Shown in pieces: positions 1 to 8,099 of a stretch of DNA of 39,924 nt; position 1 is the first letter of the stretch, and each line of letters begins with the position of its first letter. The translations under genes and the position numbers were made by a program. The stretch spans positions 1 through 39,924 of the forward strand of contig CATZGB010000026.1 of NCBI GenBank assembly GCA_958418815.1, written 5' to 3'. The notes under the pieces were generated by a model. It ran no database searches. It was given only the letters and a program-made list of their open reading frames with translations, and was not told where the DNA came from. Origin of the DNA: an uncultured Bacteroidales bacterium. GTDB lineage: Bacteria; Bacteroidota; Bacteroidia; Bacteroidales; Muribaculaceae.

Positions 1-117
1 CTTCTGCCGTTCAGGAAGTTGGACTCGCCTTTTTATGGTTTAGCGGACAGTAATACAAAAAAATATGTGGAACGCGGCGAGAAGGAAGGAAGCTGGCGAG
101 TGTTCCTGACGCAATGA
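1..117 (+). CDS. 3' end of an unrecognised gene (partial)
   Basis: An open frame runs from the first base of the window to a TGA at 115-117, giving 38 residues that end in SWRVFLTQ. It is hydrophilic and rich in charged residues (KKYVERGEKEGSW). It could be the C-terminus of a plus-strand gene starting outside the window. The stop lies 17 nt from the stop of the convergent permease gene, a normal distance between convergent genes. I do not recognise the family, and 38 codons without a stop is only modest evidence for coding. Confidence 0.4.
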   Translation, partial: LLPFRKLDSPFYGLADSNTKKYVERGEKEGSWRVFLTQ

Positions 118-134
118 TATAGCTCTTATCTCCT

Positions 135-1076
135 TTAATTCTGGGGTTCAGACGTAGTGGTGCTGTTCGGCTCCAGGTCTTGCCGACTTCGGCTCATGGT
201 CACAAGGAATACCCCGGTAAAAATCAAAAGTATTGCGAAGGTTTTTGTCACACCAAATGTATCCATGCCCCAACATATTGCTACTATGCAAGCAACAATA
301 GGTTGGATGTAATTATACATTCCTGCCACGGTAGGGCGAAGGCGTCGCTGGCCTATCACAACAAGTATATAGCATACAAAGGTCGCACCAATCACAACCA
401 ACGACAACGCTCCCCACTCGGTGGACGTGACAGCGTCCCACCTTGTTTTTGAAAGTTCCTGGGTGGAAAACGGCACGATGCATATGAAGGCAAACGTGAA
501 CATCCACTTCATAACGGTGAAAAGTGAATAGCGAGACACAAAATTCTTGAAAAGCACTATGTATAGAGCATAGCTCAATTGTGCGGTCAACACTGTTAAA
601 TCACCCCATATCGATGAGGACACCCCCCCTGCCTGGGTTGTTTTGCTTCCTCCGATAATAAGAAGCACGGCCCCAGTGGCACCGGCGGCAATGCCTATGA
701 TTTTTTTCCCGGTTATGGGTTCTTTTAGAAAAAAAGCTGCGAGTAGCATGGCCCATAAAGGCATGCTTGTCGTGATTATGGATGCGTTTGTCGGGGATGT
801 CATGCCCAGTCCGATTATGAAACATCCCTGGTTGAAGATGATTGCAAGTAACGATGCCCCGAAGAGTTTTGCCAGGTCTTTAGACCCGACATGTTCCGGC
901 TTCATGAACAGTGACACGAGCCAAAACAGAATCATAGCTCCCGCGATACGCAAATTGGTTACCACCAGCGGAGTGATTGTGCCGCTGATCATCACAAATT
1001 TAGCGATTGGTGACATAACGCCCCAGATTGCGTTGGCCCCAAACATCGAGGCGTGTCCTTTTAAATCTATTTTCAT
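135..1076 (-). CDS. DMT-superfamily permease (EamA family)
   Basis: A 313-residue integral membrane protein built of two EamA halves, the usual 10-TM drug/metabolite transporter architecture. The N-terminal half begins HASMFGANAIWGVMSPIAKF, the typical first-helix pattern of the family, and the second repeat starts near IWGDLTVLTAQLSYALYIV. Predicted role is inner-membrane export of a small metabolite or amino acid; the substrate cannot be read from sequence. A Bacteroidota promoter lies upstream at 1175-1207, so it is probably transcribed alone. Its GC content looks lower by eye than that of the genes from 1.5 kb onward, which may indicate later acquisition (inference). Confidence 0.9.
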   Translation of the reverse strand: MKIDLKGHASMFGANAIWGVMSPIAKFVMISGTITPLVVTNLRIAGAMILFWLVSLFMKPEHVGSKDLAKLFGASLLAIIFNQGCFIIGLGMTSPTNASIITTSMPLWAMLLAAFFLKEPITGKKIIGIAAGATGAVLLIIGGSKTTQAGGVSSSIWGDLTVLTAQLSYALYIVLFKNFVSRYSLFTVMKWMFTFAFICIVPFSTQELSKTRWDAVTSTEWGALSLVVIGATFVCYILVVIGQRRLRPTVAGMYNYIQPIVACIVAICWGMDTFGVTKTFAILLIFTGVFLVTMSRSRQDLEPNSTTTSEPQN

Positions 1077-1174
1077 ATGACGTTGTTACTGCTGTTCATG
1101 TCTGTCCAAGACTAAAAGCAAGAGAAGATGCGTCGTCATGCCGTGTGTTTGGACACAAACTTGGATTACGGCCG

Positions 1175-1207
1175 CAAAATTACAAAATTTTCATAACAGG
1201 CCTCAAA
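1175..1207 (-). promoter_or_regulatory. promoter of the DMT permease gene
   Basis: Read on the minus strand, TAATTTTG (1182-1175) matches TAnnTTTG, with TTTG at 1207-1204 and a 21-nt spacer. Transcription would start near 1168, leaving a leader of about 90 nt before the start codon at 1076. Confidence 0.6.
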
Positions 1208-1219
1208 ATTATCCCTGCC

Positions 1220-1417
1220 ATGCAATCCTTGTATGGCCGGCAGTCAGTCTATTGCCGGAAACCGGCCCGCGTGGCCGCCACCGAGTGTCTTGCCATATTG
1301 TCGGCAGTGGGTTACGGCCTTGTGGTGACTGCCGCGTTCATCTTCGCGCCACGCCTGCTCGGCCTGACCTCGTTTTTTCAGGCAATCCAGGGCGCTGCAG
1401 GTTATTGTGGGCATTAA
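1220..1417 (+). CDS. doubtful small ORF with one hydrophobic segment
   Basis: The 433-nt gap between the permease and dehydrogenase genes holds their divergent promoters at its edges and, between them, a GC-rich stretch unlike the AT-rich spacer around it. From the ATG at 1220 it reads 65 codons, with a hydrophobic run AILSAVGYGLVVTAAFIFA near the middle. No promoter reads into it. It may be a remnant of an older gene or chance. I list it because it is the only candidate in the gap. Confidence 0.15.
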   Translation: MQSLYGRQSVYCRKPARVAATECLAILSAVGYGLVVTAAFIFAPRLLGLTSFFQAIQGAAGYCGH

Positions 1418-1456
1418 TACCGTAATCCGGGTTGGCGTTTTCTGGTGTTTAGTTGT

Positions 1457-1464
1457 TAACTTTG
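1457..1464 (+). promoter_or_regulatory. -7 element for the alcohol dehydrogenase gene
   Basis: TAACTTTG matches TAnnTTTG and sits 45 nt before the chosen ATG at 1510. TTGG at 1432-1435 is an acceptable -33 element with a 21-nt spacer. This promoter excludes the in-frame upstream ATG at 1453 as the start. Confidence 0.6.
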
Positions 1465-1509
1465 CGACAGACAACAAAACAGACAACCCCACAACTCAAA
1501 AATCAAGAC

Positions 1510-2682
1510 ATGTTAGGCAATTTCATTTATTCAAATCCCACGAAGCTCTATTTCGGGGATGAGGCCCAGAAGCATCTCGCCCAGGCGCTGAAAGGCTTCG
1601 GCAGGAAAGTGCTGCTCACTTATGGCGGCGGTTCGATCAAGCGCAACGGCGTTTATGACGATGTAATCGCGGCCCTGGCCGCCGCCGGCAAGGAGGTGGT
1701 CGAGCTTCCCGGCGTGATGTCAAACCCCACTGTAGAAAAGCTTGAGGAGGGCCGCAAGGTCGCCCGCGAGAATGACGTGGACTTCATCCTTGCCGTAGGA
1801 GGCGGGTCGACCATCGACTACGCCAAGGCGGTCAGCGTCTCGGCATGGTATGACGGTGACGCATGGCAGCGTTTCTGGGTCAGACAGGAAGACCCTGCCC
1901 CGGGCGAACGCGTGATACCGGTCGGAGCGGTGCTGACCATGGCCGGCACAGGCTCGGAGATGAACGGAGGGTCGGTAATCACCAACCGCGCCGCCAACAT
2001 GAAAATCGGCAAGGTCTTCGGTGAGGAGGTCATCCCCCGCTTTGCCGTGCTCAATCCCCGTTACACCTTCTCGCTTCCCCACCGCCAGATGGTGGCCGGC
2101 ATCTTCGACATGATGAGCCACATTATGGAGCAGTATTTCTCGGGGGATGACGACTCCACGTCAGACTACCTCGCCGAGGGACTGATGCGCTCGGTCGTCG
2201 CGTCGAGCCGTGTGGCTGTGAAGACCCCCGATGACTATGAGGCCCGCTCCAACCTTATGTGGTCATCGACCTGGGCGCTCAACACCCTCATAGGCTGTGG
2301 CAAGAGTGAAGACTGGATGGTGCATATGATAGGCCACGCCATCGGGGCCTACACCGACGCCACCCACGGCATGGCCCTCGCCGGAGTCTCGGTGGCCTAT
2401 TACCGCCACATAATGGAAGACGGCCTGGGTCGCTTCGCCCGTTTCGCCACGGCGGTATGGGGCATCCCCTCGGAGGGGAAGACCGACAGGCAGCTTGCCG
2501 AGGAGGGAATCGACGCGCTCGCCGCCTGGATAAAGGAGATAGGCGCGGCGTCAGAAATCAGTTCGCTCGGTGTGACCCCGGAGATGATTGACGGCATCGC
2601 CGACGCTACAATCATTCTTCCCGGCGGCTACCGCAAGATGACCCATGGCGAAATCGTTGAGATTTTGCGCGAAAGCCTCTGA
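1510..2682 (+). CDS. iron-containing alcohol dehydrogenase (YqhD / butanol dehydrogenase type)
   Basis: A 390-residue group III alcohol dehydrogenase that would reduce aldehydes to alcohols with NAD(P)H in the cytoplasm. The nucleotide-binding glycine motif AVGGGSTIDYAK lies near residue 95 and MAGTGSEMNGGSVITN near 150. Metal ligands fit the YqhD pattern (Asp-His, then two His): D200 and H204 in FDMMSHIMEQ, H272, and H286 in DATHGMAL. The start at 1510 (MLGNFIYSNPTKLYFG) matches the family N-terminus and follows the promoter. It stands alone and is convergent with the esterase gene, with 22 nt between stops. Such enzymes often serve fermentative redox balance or aldehyde detoxification; the substrate is not determined. 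Confidence 0.93.
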   Translation: MLGNFIYSNPTKLYFGDEAQKHLAQALKGFGRKVLLTYGGGSIKRNGVYDDVIAALAAAGKEVVELPGVMSNPTVEKLEEGRKVARENDVDFILAVGGGSTIDYAKAVSVSAWYDGDAWQRFWVRQEDPAPGERVIPVGAVLTMAGTGSEMNGGSVITNRAANMKIGKVFGEEVIPRFAVLNPRYTFSLPHRQMVAGIFDMMSHIMEQYFSGDDDSTSDYLAEGLMRSVVASSRVAVKTPDDYEARSNLMWSSTWALNTLIGCGKSEDWMVHMIGHAIGAYTDATHGMALAGVSVAYYRHIMEDGLGRFARFATAVWGIPSEGKTDRQLAEEGIDALAAWIKEIGAASEISSLGVTPEMIDGIADATIILPGGYRKMTHGEIVEILRESL

Positions 2683-2704
2683 CAGCCAACTTCCACAGAC
2701 AGAA

Positions 2705-3709
2705 TCACTCGCCCCCTGCCTGCTTCTTGCCCAACAGGAAGCACAGGGGGCGTTTCACACGCGCCGCCCAGAAACGTTCCTCGTGGCCCGCTCCCTCGGC
2801 GACATGATTGTCGAGAGTCGGGCGGGTGCCATCAGCCGGGCGCTCGCTGTAGCCCAGCGACCTGGCCAGCGCCACAACCCGTTCGTTTGCCGGGCCATAA
2901 AGGCTGTCGATGGACTCCGTCCCGTGGTCGAAATATACACGGTGGCGGCCGTCGCGCGGCATATGCTCCGCCAGGTAATCATACATGGCGTTGGCAAAAG
3001 TCGGGTCGCCGTCGAGTGTGCCCACCCAATGGGTGGAGAGGCATCCGGCCCCGCCGAACACATCAGGATATTCCGACATCGCGTAGACCGACATCAGGCC
3101 CCCCATGCTCGACCCCATCACGAAAGTGGAGTCGGCATTGGCAGTCAGCCGGTATGCCGCGTCCATGGCCGGACGCAGCGTGTTGACAATGAAAGCCGCG
3201 TAGGCATCCCCTCTCAGCGGGGTCTTCTCCAGGAAGTCGCGCAACGCCGAGTCGGGGGTGGAGGTGATGTAATCCTTGGCCTTCTGGGGCATCAGGTCGC
3301 CCACGCGAGTCTCGGCCACACTGTGTATGCCTATGATTATCGGGGCCTCGATTTCCCCCGCCGCCACAAGCTCCGAGACGACAGAGTCCATCTCCCACGA
3401 CTGGCCGTTCCATGTGGTCGACGCGTCGAAGAGGTTCTGGCCGTCATGCATATATATCACAGGATACCGGTGGCCTGCATTGCCGGGGTAACCCTCGGGA
3501 GTCCAGACATCAATGGTGACAGTGTCGCCCATCTCAGGCGAGTAGATGCGATACCGGTCTATGTCACCCGCCGAGGCGGTCTGCAGCGGCGGAGTGACGG
3601 CGGTGTCGGCCTCTTCCTTGACATCCTTTCCTGACTTGGAGCAGGCGCATCCCAGCAACGCTCCCATCACCGGGAGCAGGCATATTCTCATCGGATTGAA
3701 TCTTTTCAT
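2705..3709 (-). CDS. secreted esterase lipoprotein, alpha/beta hydrolase (PF00756-like)
   Basis: A 334-residue esterase. It begins with a lipoprotein signal, MKRFNPMRICLLPVMGALLGC, with a lipobox ending at Cys and followed by Ala-Cys-Ser, so it is probably anchored in a membrane facing the periplasm or outside. The nucleophile elbow GSSMGG follows the G-x-S-x-G rule. HDGQNLFD and the late DNHVAEGAGHEERFW are typical of the Fes/IroE-like putative esterase family, the last carrying the catalytic His. The start at 3709 is chosen because the in-frame ATG at 3769 lies upstream of the -7 element. Members hydrolyse siderophores, acetylated or feruloylated glycans and other esters; the substrate here is unknown. 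It faces away from the porin/imelysin operon. Confidence 0.88.
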   Translation of the reverse strand: MKRFNPMRICLLPVMGALLGCACSKSGKDVKEEADTAVTPPLQTASAGDIDRYRIYSPEMGDTVTIDVWTPEGYPGNAGHRYPVIYMHDGQNLFDASTTWNGQSWEMDSVVSELVAAGEIEAPIIIGIHSVAETRVGDLMPQKAKDYITSTPDSALRDFLEKTPLRGDAYAAFIVNTLRPAMDAAYRLTANADSTFVMGSSMGGLMSVYAMSEYPDVFGGAGCLSTHWVGTLDGDPTFANAMYDYLAEHMPRDGRHRVYFDHGTESIDSLYGPANERVVALARSLGYSERPADGTRPTLDNHVAEGAGHEERFWAARVKRPLCFLLGKKQAGGE

Positions 3710-3729
3710 GGCATTTGTGTGAGTCGCTG

Positions 3730-3737
3730 CAAATTTA
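3730..3737 (-). promoter_or_regulatory. -7 element for the esterase gene
   Basis: Minus-strand TAAATTTG fits TAnnTTTG. A weak TTGC at 3765-3762 could be the -33 element. The start codon is about 20 nt downstream. Confidence 0.5.
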
Positions 3738-3868
3738 GCCAAAATCCGGATACTCTGCTGTGCAATCAAGGGTGAAATGGCCGGAATTAATGGTTAAAAT
3801 AATCAAAAGTCGGTATCGGGGTTGAGTGTGGCGCTCTTCAGCAGAGTGAAAATTACCCGATTTTGAGG

Positions 3869-3900
3869 ATTGCGGGCGTTAACAGATACAGGTAACTTTG
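3869..3900 (+). promoter_or_regulatory. promoter of the porin-imelysin-cytochrome operon
   Basis: TAACTTTG at 3893-3900 is a perfect -7 element. ATTG at 3869-3872, 20 nt upstream, is a tolerable -33 element. Translation starts at 3933. No convincing Fur-type palindrome is visible around it. Confidence 0.65.
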
Positions 3901-3932
3901 CAACACATTTTCACAGTTTGCAAAGGAATATT

Positions 3933-5252
3933 ATGACCAGACATTTCGCGTTGACCGCAATCCTCTCCTTGTCAATGGCTTGCCTCCCCGCCGCCTCGGC
4001 CCATCCCGAGGAGGCTGACAGTGTGGCCCCATCTTCAAAATCTAAAAGCTCCTGGACCAGCCGCCTCCATGTGGGAGGTTACGGCGAGGTGGCCATGACC
4101 CGCAACTTTTACAGTGACAGCTATCTCCGCTATGTCACCCCCGAAAATTACCGCGACGCGCGCAGCAACGGGCGTTTCGACATCCCCCACGCGGTGATTT
4201 TCATCGGCTATGACTTCGGCAAAGGATGGTCGATGAGTTCGGAAATCGAATTTGAGCATGGCGGCACCGAGTCGGCCGTCGAGTTTGAGAATGAGGAGGG
4301 GGGCGAGTATGAGAGCGAGGTCGAGCGCGGCGGCGAGGTCGCCCTCGAGCAGTTCTGGATTCAGAAGTCATTCATGCCCCAGCTTAATGTCAGGGCTGGT
4401 ATGATGGTTGTCCCGGTGGGGCAGACCAACTCCCACCATATGCCGACCGAGTTCTTCGGGGTGTACCGCCCCGAAGGGGAGAACACCATAATGCCCTGCA
4501 CCTGGCATGAAATCGGCATCTCCCTCTGGGGAAAGGCCGGCGACTGGCGTTACGAGCTGATGTTCATGCCCGGCCTCGACAGCGAGCGGTTTGGTTCGCA
4601 GGGCTGGATTCATGACGGGTCGGCCTCACCTTATGAATACAAGATTGCCAACAGCTACGCCGGGGCGTTTCGTGTCGACAACACCTCGGTCAAGGGGCTG
4701 AGGCTGTCGGTGGCGGGATATGTAGGCAATTCGTTCCGCAACACCATGGCCCCCACCGCCAGCGAGAAGAATGACGGGGTGCATGGCACCGTGACTATCG
4801 GCACCTTCGATTTCCGTTACGAGGGATTCGGCTTCCTCGCCCGCGGCCACTTCGATTACGGCCATCTGACCGACTCAAAACATATCTCATCTTTCAACAT
4901 GAACATGCCGAGCAAGTCGCCGTCAAAAAAACAGAGGGTGGCCTCTGACGCGATTGCGACAGGCATCGAGGCCGGATATGATTTCTTCTCCCTCTCACCC
5001 AGGCTCCGAGCCGCCAACCAGCGCCTATACCTCTTCGGCCGTTACGACTACTATGACTCCATGTACAAGATGCAGGGTGGCGACCTCGATTACGACTGGT
5101 GCGCCCGCCAGCGTGTCGCCGTCGGACTCAACTACTATCCCATCCCCCAGGTGGTCATCAAGGGGGAATATGCCGTGGGGCTGCTTGACCGAAAATACAA
5201 CAACGAGCCTTCAATCTCCATCGGGGTGGCCTATTCAGGCTGGTTCCTCTGA
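3933..5252 (+). CDS. outer-membrane beta-barrel (porin-like), first gene of imelysin operon
   Basis: A 439-residue protein with a Sec signal peptide (MTRHFALTAILSLSMACLPAASA, cleavage after ASA). Alternating aromatic strands follow, such as LHVGGYGEVAMTRNFYSD, HAVIFIGYDFGKGWSMSSEIEFEHG and GLNYYPIPQVVIKGEYAVG, ending in a C-terminal strand with a terminal aromatic and hydrophobic residue (AYSGWFL), as outer-membrane barrels do. It resembles the phosphate-selective-porin-like barrels of Bacteroidota. Residues about 115-135 form a strikingly acidic loop (EFENEEGGEYESEVE) that could attract cations; that is inference. The ATG at 3933 is chosen because the earlier in-frame start at 3870 overlaps the promoter. 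The imelysin gene starts 39 nt downstream. Probable role is a pore or receptor feeding the imelysin/cytochrome pair. Confidence 0.82.
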   Translation: MTRHFALTAILSLSMACLPAASAHPEEADSVAPSSKSKSSWTSRLHVGGYGEVAMTRNFYSDSYLRYVTPENYRDARSNGRFDIPHAVIFIGYDFGKGWSMSSEIEFEHGGTESAVEFENEEGGEYESEVERGGEVALEQFWIQKSFMPQLNVRAGMMVVPVGQTNSHHMPTEFFGVYRPEGENTIMPCTWHEIGISLWGKAGDWRYELMFMPGLDSERFGSQGWIHDGSASPYEYKIANSYAGAFRVDNTSVKGLRLSVAGYVGNSFRNTMAPTASEKNDGVHGTVTIGTFDFRYEGFGFLARGHFDYGHLTDSKHISSFNMNMPSKSPSKKQRVASDAIATGIEAGYDFFSLSPRLRAANQRLYLFGRYDYYDSMYKMQGGDLDYDWCARQRVAVGLNYYPIPQVVIKGEYAVGLLDRKYNNEPSISIGVAYSGWFL

Positions 5253-5291
5253 TTGTCTGACATAATGCTGAAACTCAAAAACAAAAGATAT

Positions 5292-6452
5292 ATGAACATC
5301 AAAAAATCCCTCAAGTCGCTCTCCCTCCTTTTCCTCGGACTGGCTGCCGTGTCATGCTCTGACAACACCCCCGGCGAACCGGAGGAATCAACCAAGGAGA
5401 CCATGCTCAAGAATGCCGCCCAGGCATATGTGAGCCATACCGTGCTGCCAACCTACAAGGGCATGGCCGATGCCGCCATCGAGCTGTATGACAACTGCGA
5501 GATTATCAGCCAGCACCATGCCGCCGGGACCCTGACCACCGCCGACATCGCCGCCGCCGCCAATGCCTGGAAGGAGTCGCGCCGCTACTGGGAGCTGTCT
5601 GAGGCGTTTCTTTTCGGCCCTGCCGCAGATTACAACATCGACCCGCACATCGACTCCTGGCCTCTCGACAAGGCCGCCATGGACCGGCTGCTGGCCGAGC
5701 TGCGCAAAGGGGCGGAGCTGACCCTTGACAACAACTTCGGCTACGGACTGCTCGGGTTCCACTCCATCGAGTACATGCTCTTCGAGCTTTCGGCCGACGG
5801 ACGCACCTCAAACTATCACTCCCTCAATTACACCCCCGAGGAAATCACATACCTGCTGATGGTGGCCGAAGACCTCCGCAACCAGTGTGTGTGTCTTGAG
5901 GCTTGCTGGGCCGGGACTCCCAACATCTCTTCCGAGAAACAGGAAATCCTTGATGAGGCCGACCTCGACAAGGGTAAGAACCACGGATGGATGATGGCCA
6001 ACGCCGGACAGGCCGGGTCGATTTACAAGACCTACCAGGAGGTGGCCGAGGAAATCATCCAGGGCTGCATCGACATCGCCGACGAGGTGGGCAACACCAA
6101 GATCGGTCGTCCCCACAACGGCAGCTCGCTTGACGACCGCAACTATATCGAGTCGCCTTACAGCCTCAACTCCATCGAGGACTTCCAGGACAATATCCGC
6201 TCGATCAAGAACTCATATTGCGGCTATGTGGCCGGTGACGCTTCAATCTCCGACTATGTCCGCAGTGTCAACCCCGCGCTCGACACCGAGATGCGCGCCG
6301 CGATAGACAACGCCATCTCGGCCATCGCCGCCATCCCCGAACCGTTCGCCCTCAATGCCGCCGATGCTGAAGCCGCCAATGCCGTCGAGGTGGTGGGTGA
6401 CAACCTTGTGGCCACACTTGAAAAGGTATATTCCGAACTCTCCAAGCAATAA
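5292..6452 (+). CDS. imelysin-family lipoprotein
   Basis: A 386-residue lipoprotein: MNIKKSLKSLSLLFLGLAAVSC gives a lipobox with Cys22. The imelysin signature GxHxxE is present as G155-F-H157-S-I-E160, followed by the family's helical body. Imelysins (peptidase family M75 by name, EfeO-related) are mostly implicated in iron uptake; proteolysis is not established for most of them. The start at 5292 puts the signal peptide at the N-terminus; the upstream in-frame ATG at 5253 would bury it. It sits between the barrel gene (39 nt) and the di-heme protein gene (6 nt), so co-translation is likely. Expected location is the periplasmic face of a membrane or the cell surface. Confidence 0.9.
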   Translation: MNIKKSLKSLSLLFLGLAAVSCSDNTPGEPEESTKETMLKNAAQAYVSHTVLPTYKGMADAAIELYDNCEIISQHHAAGTLTTADIAAAANAWKESRRYWELSEAFLFGPAADYNIDPHIDSWPLDKAAMDRLLAELRKGAELTLDNNFGYGLLGFHSIEYMLFELSADGRTSNYHSLNYTPEEITYLLMVAEDLRNQCVCLEACWAGTPNISSEKQEILDEADLDKGKNHGWMMANAGQAGSIYKTYQEVAEEIIQGCIDIADEVGNTKIGRPHNGSSLDDRNYIESPYSLNSIEDFQDNIRSIKNSYCGYVAGDASISDYVRSVNPALDTEMRAAIDNAISAIAAIPEPFALNAADAEAANAVEVVGDNLVATLEKVYSELSKQ

Positions 6453-6458
6453 GCATTT

Positions 6459-8090
6459 ATGAGAAGACTGATTCTGCCCGTTGCCGCCTCGCTGCTGCTT
6501 GTCTCCTGCTCGGATGACGAGCCGATACGCAACGAGGAACCCACTGACAGCGTTTTCCCCCAGTGGTATTACTCGGGCGGGGAACTCGGCACCGCTTTCC
6601 TGACCACCTCCAACGCCCTCGAACAGCCCTCCCCGGCTGTCGAGGAGGCGGGCCTTTACCAGAGCTTCAAGAATGGCGAGGCCATTTTCGAGAAGCCGTT
6701 CATGTCCAACGCGAGCGGTGTCAGGTCGGGTCTCGGCCCGGTCTATATCCGCACGTCATGCATGCACTGCCACCCCGGCTACAGCCATGGCAAACGAGTG
6801 GAGGCCGGAGCCTTCAAGACCGACCAGATAGGCAACGGATGCCTGCTGGTGGTCTACAATCCCCAGACCGAAGGGTATGTCAGCTGGCTCGCCGGCATGC
6901 CGCAGAGCCACGCCGTGGCCCCCTTCTCGGCTCCGGTCGACGAGAACAAGATACAGGTGAAATGGCTGGCCCAGACTGACGACTGGGGCAACCGTTTCCC
7001 CGACGGGGAGACCTATGAACTGCAATATCCAGAGGTGACCATGCCCTCCGACGCGATATATGTGGTGCGCCAGGGCTACCAGTTGCCCGAAGCCTATGAG
7101 GTGAAGCTCGAAAGCACAATCGGCATATACGGCACCGGCCTGCTTGATGCCATCGACGATGCTGACCTGCTCGCCCAGTACCGCCAGGAGGAGGCTGACG
7201 GGCTGCTCCCCAATGGCCTCAACCCGGCTTTCTTCGCCGACGGGCAGTGGACGAGCCAGTATTCCAACTCGCTCCAGGGTGACGGCACTCCTTATCCGCG
7301 CCGTTTCACCTACGCCCTCTCGCGTGGCCCTCTCCAGGATGCCGCCGGAGCCAACGCCATCTGGAACATCACCAATGTCACCCGTTCTGACCGCCGTTAC
7401 CATTATCTCGACGGGGCAGGCACATGGGCCGCGTATTCGGCCAAAGACCCTGCCGTGCAGGCCGGTTTCGACGACTATCTCGCCACGGTCGACCCGGGGC
7501 GCAACCATCCCGAGTGGTGGAACGGCGACATCGAGACCCGCATCCTGGCCTATCTCAACTCCAAGAACCTTGATGTGGAGATGACCGACGATGAGTACAC
7601 CGACCTGATGGTGTGGCACCGAGGACTGGCTGTGCCGGCTGTGCGCGACATCGACAATCCGGATGTGGCCCGTGGGAAGGAGATTTTCGAGGAAATCGGC
7701 TGTGCCTACTGCCACCGTCCCTCCTGGAAGACAGGGGCCGACAATGTGCGCGACCCGGCGCGCTTCTTCGCCGGAAACGAGTTGCCGCGTTACCCCTACC
7801 AGACCATCTGGCCCTACACAGATATGGTGCAGCACAAGCTGCATATGACCAATGACATCCGCACCGGATGGTGTCGCACCACCCCGCTCTGGGGACGCGG
7901 ACTGCATCAGCGCGTGACCGGTTCGGCCACCGCCGACCGCCTCCACGACTGCCGCGCCCGCACCACCATGGAGGCTGTGATGTGGCATGGAGTGTCGCCC
8001 CGTAGCGATGCCCGCTACTCTGTGGAGCGGTTCCGCCAGCTGTCCAAGGCTGACCGCGACGCGGTTATAACCTTCCTTGACGCTATCTGA
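6459..8090 (+). CDS. di-heme c-type cytochrome lipoprotein (DUF1111 / di-heme oxidoreductase type)
   Basis: A 543-residue protein with a short lipoprotein signal (MRRLILPVAASLLLVSC). Two haem c attachment motifs are visible: C101-MH-C104-H105 and C415-AY-C418-H419. The sequence between and after them (YGTGLLDAIDD, RTTPLWGRGL, HDCRARTTMEAVMWHG) is typical of the di-heme oxidoreductase family once called thiol oxidoreductase. In proteobacteria members are encoded next to imelysins in iron-regulated operons; the biochemical reaction is not firmly known. Six nt separate it from imelysin and 9 nt from the cytochrome c assembly gene, which would provide haem ligation in the periplasm. A redox role, such as iron reduction at the envelope, is inference. 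Confidence 0.9.
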   Translation: MRRLILPVAASLLLVSCSDDEPIRNEEPTDSVFPQWYYSGGELGTAFLTTSNALEQPSPAVEEAGLYQSFKNGEAIFEKPFMSNASGVRSGLGPVYIRTSCMHCHPGYSHGKRVEAGAFKTDQIGNGCLLVVYNPQTEGYVSWLAGMPQSHAVAPFSAPVDENKIQVKWLAQTDDWGNRFPDGETYELQYPEVTMPSDAIYVVRQGYQLPEAYEVKLESTIGIYGTGLLDAIDDADLLAQYRQEEADGLLPNGLNPAFFADGQWTSQYSNSLQGDGTPYPRRFTYALSRGPLQDAAGANAIWNITNVTRSDRRYHYLDGAGTWAAYSAKDPAVQAGFDDYLATVDPGRNHPEWWNGDIETRILAYLNSKNLDVEMTDDEYTDLMVWHRGLAVPAVRDIDNPDVARGKEIFEEIGCAYCHRPSWKTGADNVRDPARFFAGNELPRYPYQTIWPYTDMVQHKLHMTNDIRTGWCRTTPLWGRGLHQRVTGSATADRLHDCRARTTMEAVMWHGVSPRSDARYSVERFRQLSKADRDAVITFLDAI

Positions 8091-8099
8091 TTCTTCGTG

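Noticed and set aside
2645..3634. A 329-codon open frame antisense to the esterase
   Set aside because: The product is Arg/His-rich with no family features, while the opposite strand has a lipobox and a GxSxG elbow.
3752..3847. A 9-bp inverted repeat (ACTCTGCTG/CAGCAGAGT) between the divergent esterase and porin promoters
   Set aside because: The arms are 78 nt apart. A 9-bp match has a chance of a few percent in a spacer this size, so it is not strong enough to call an operator.
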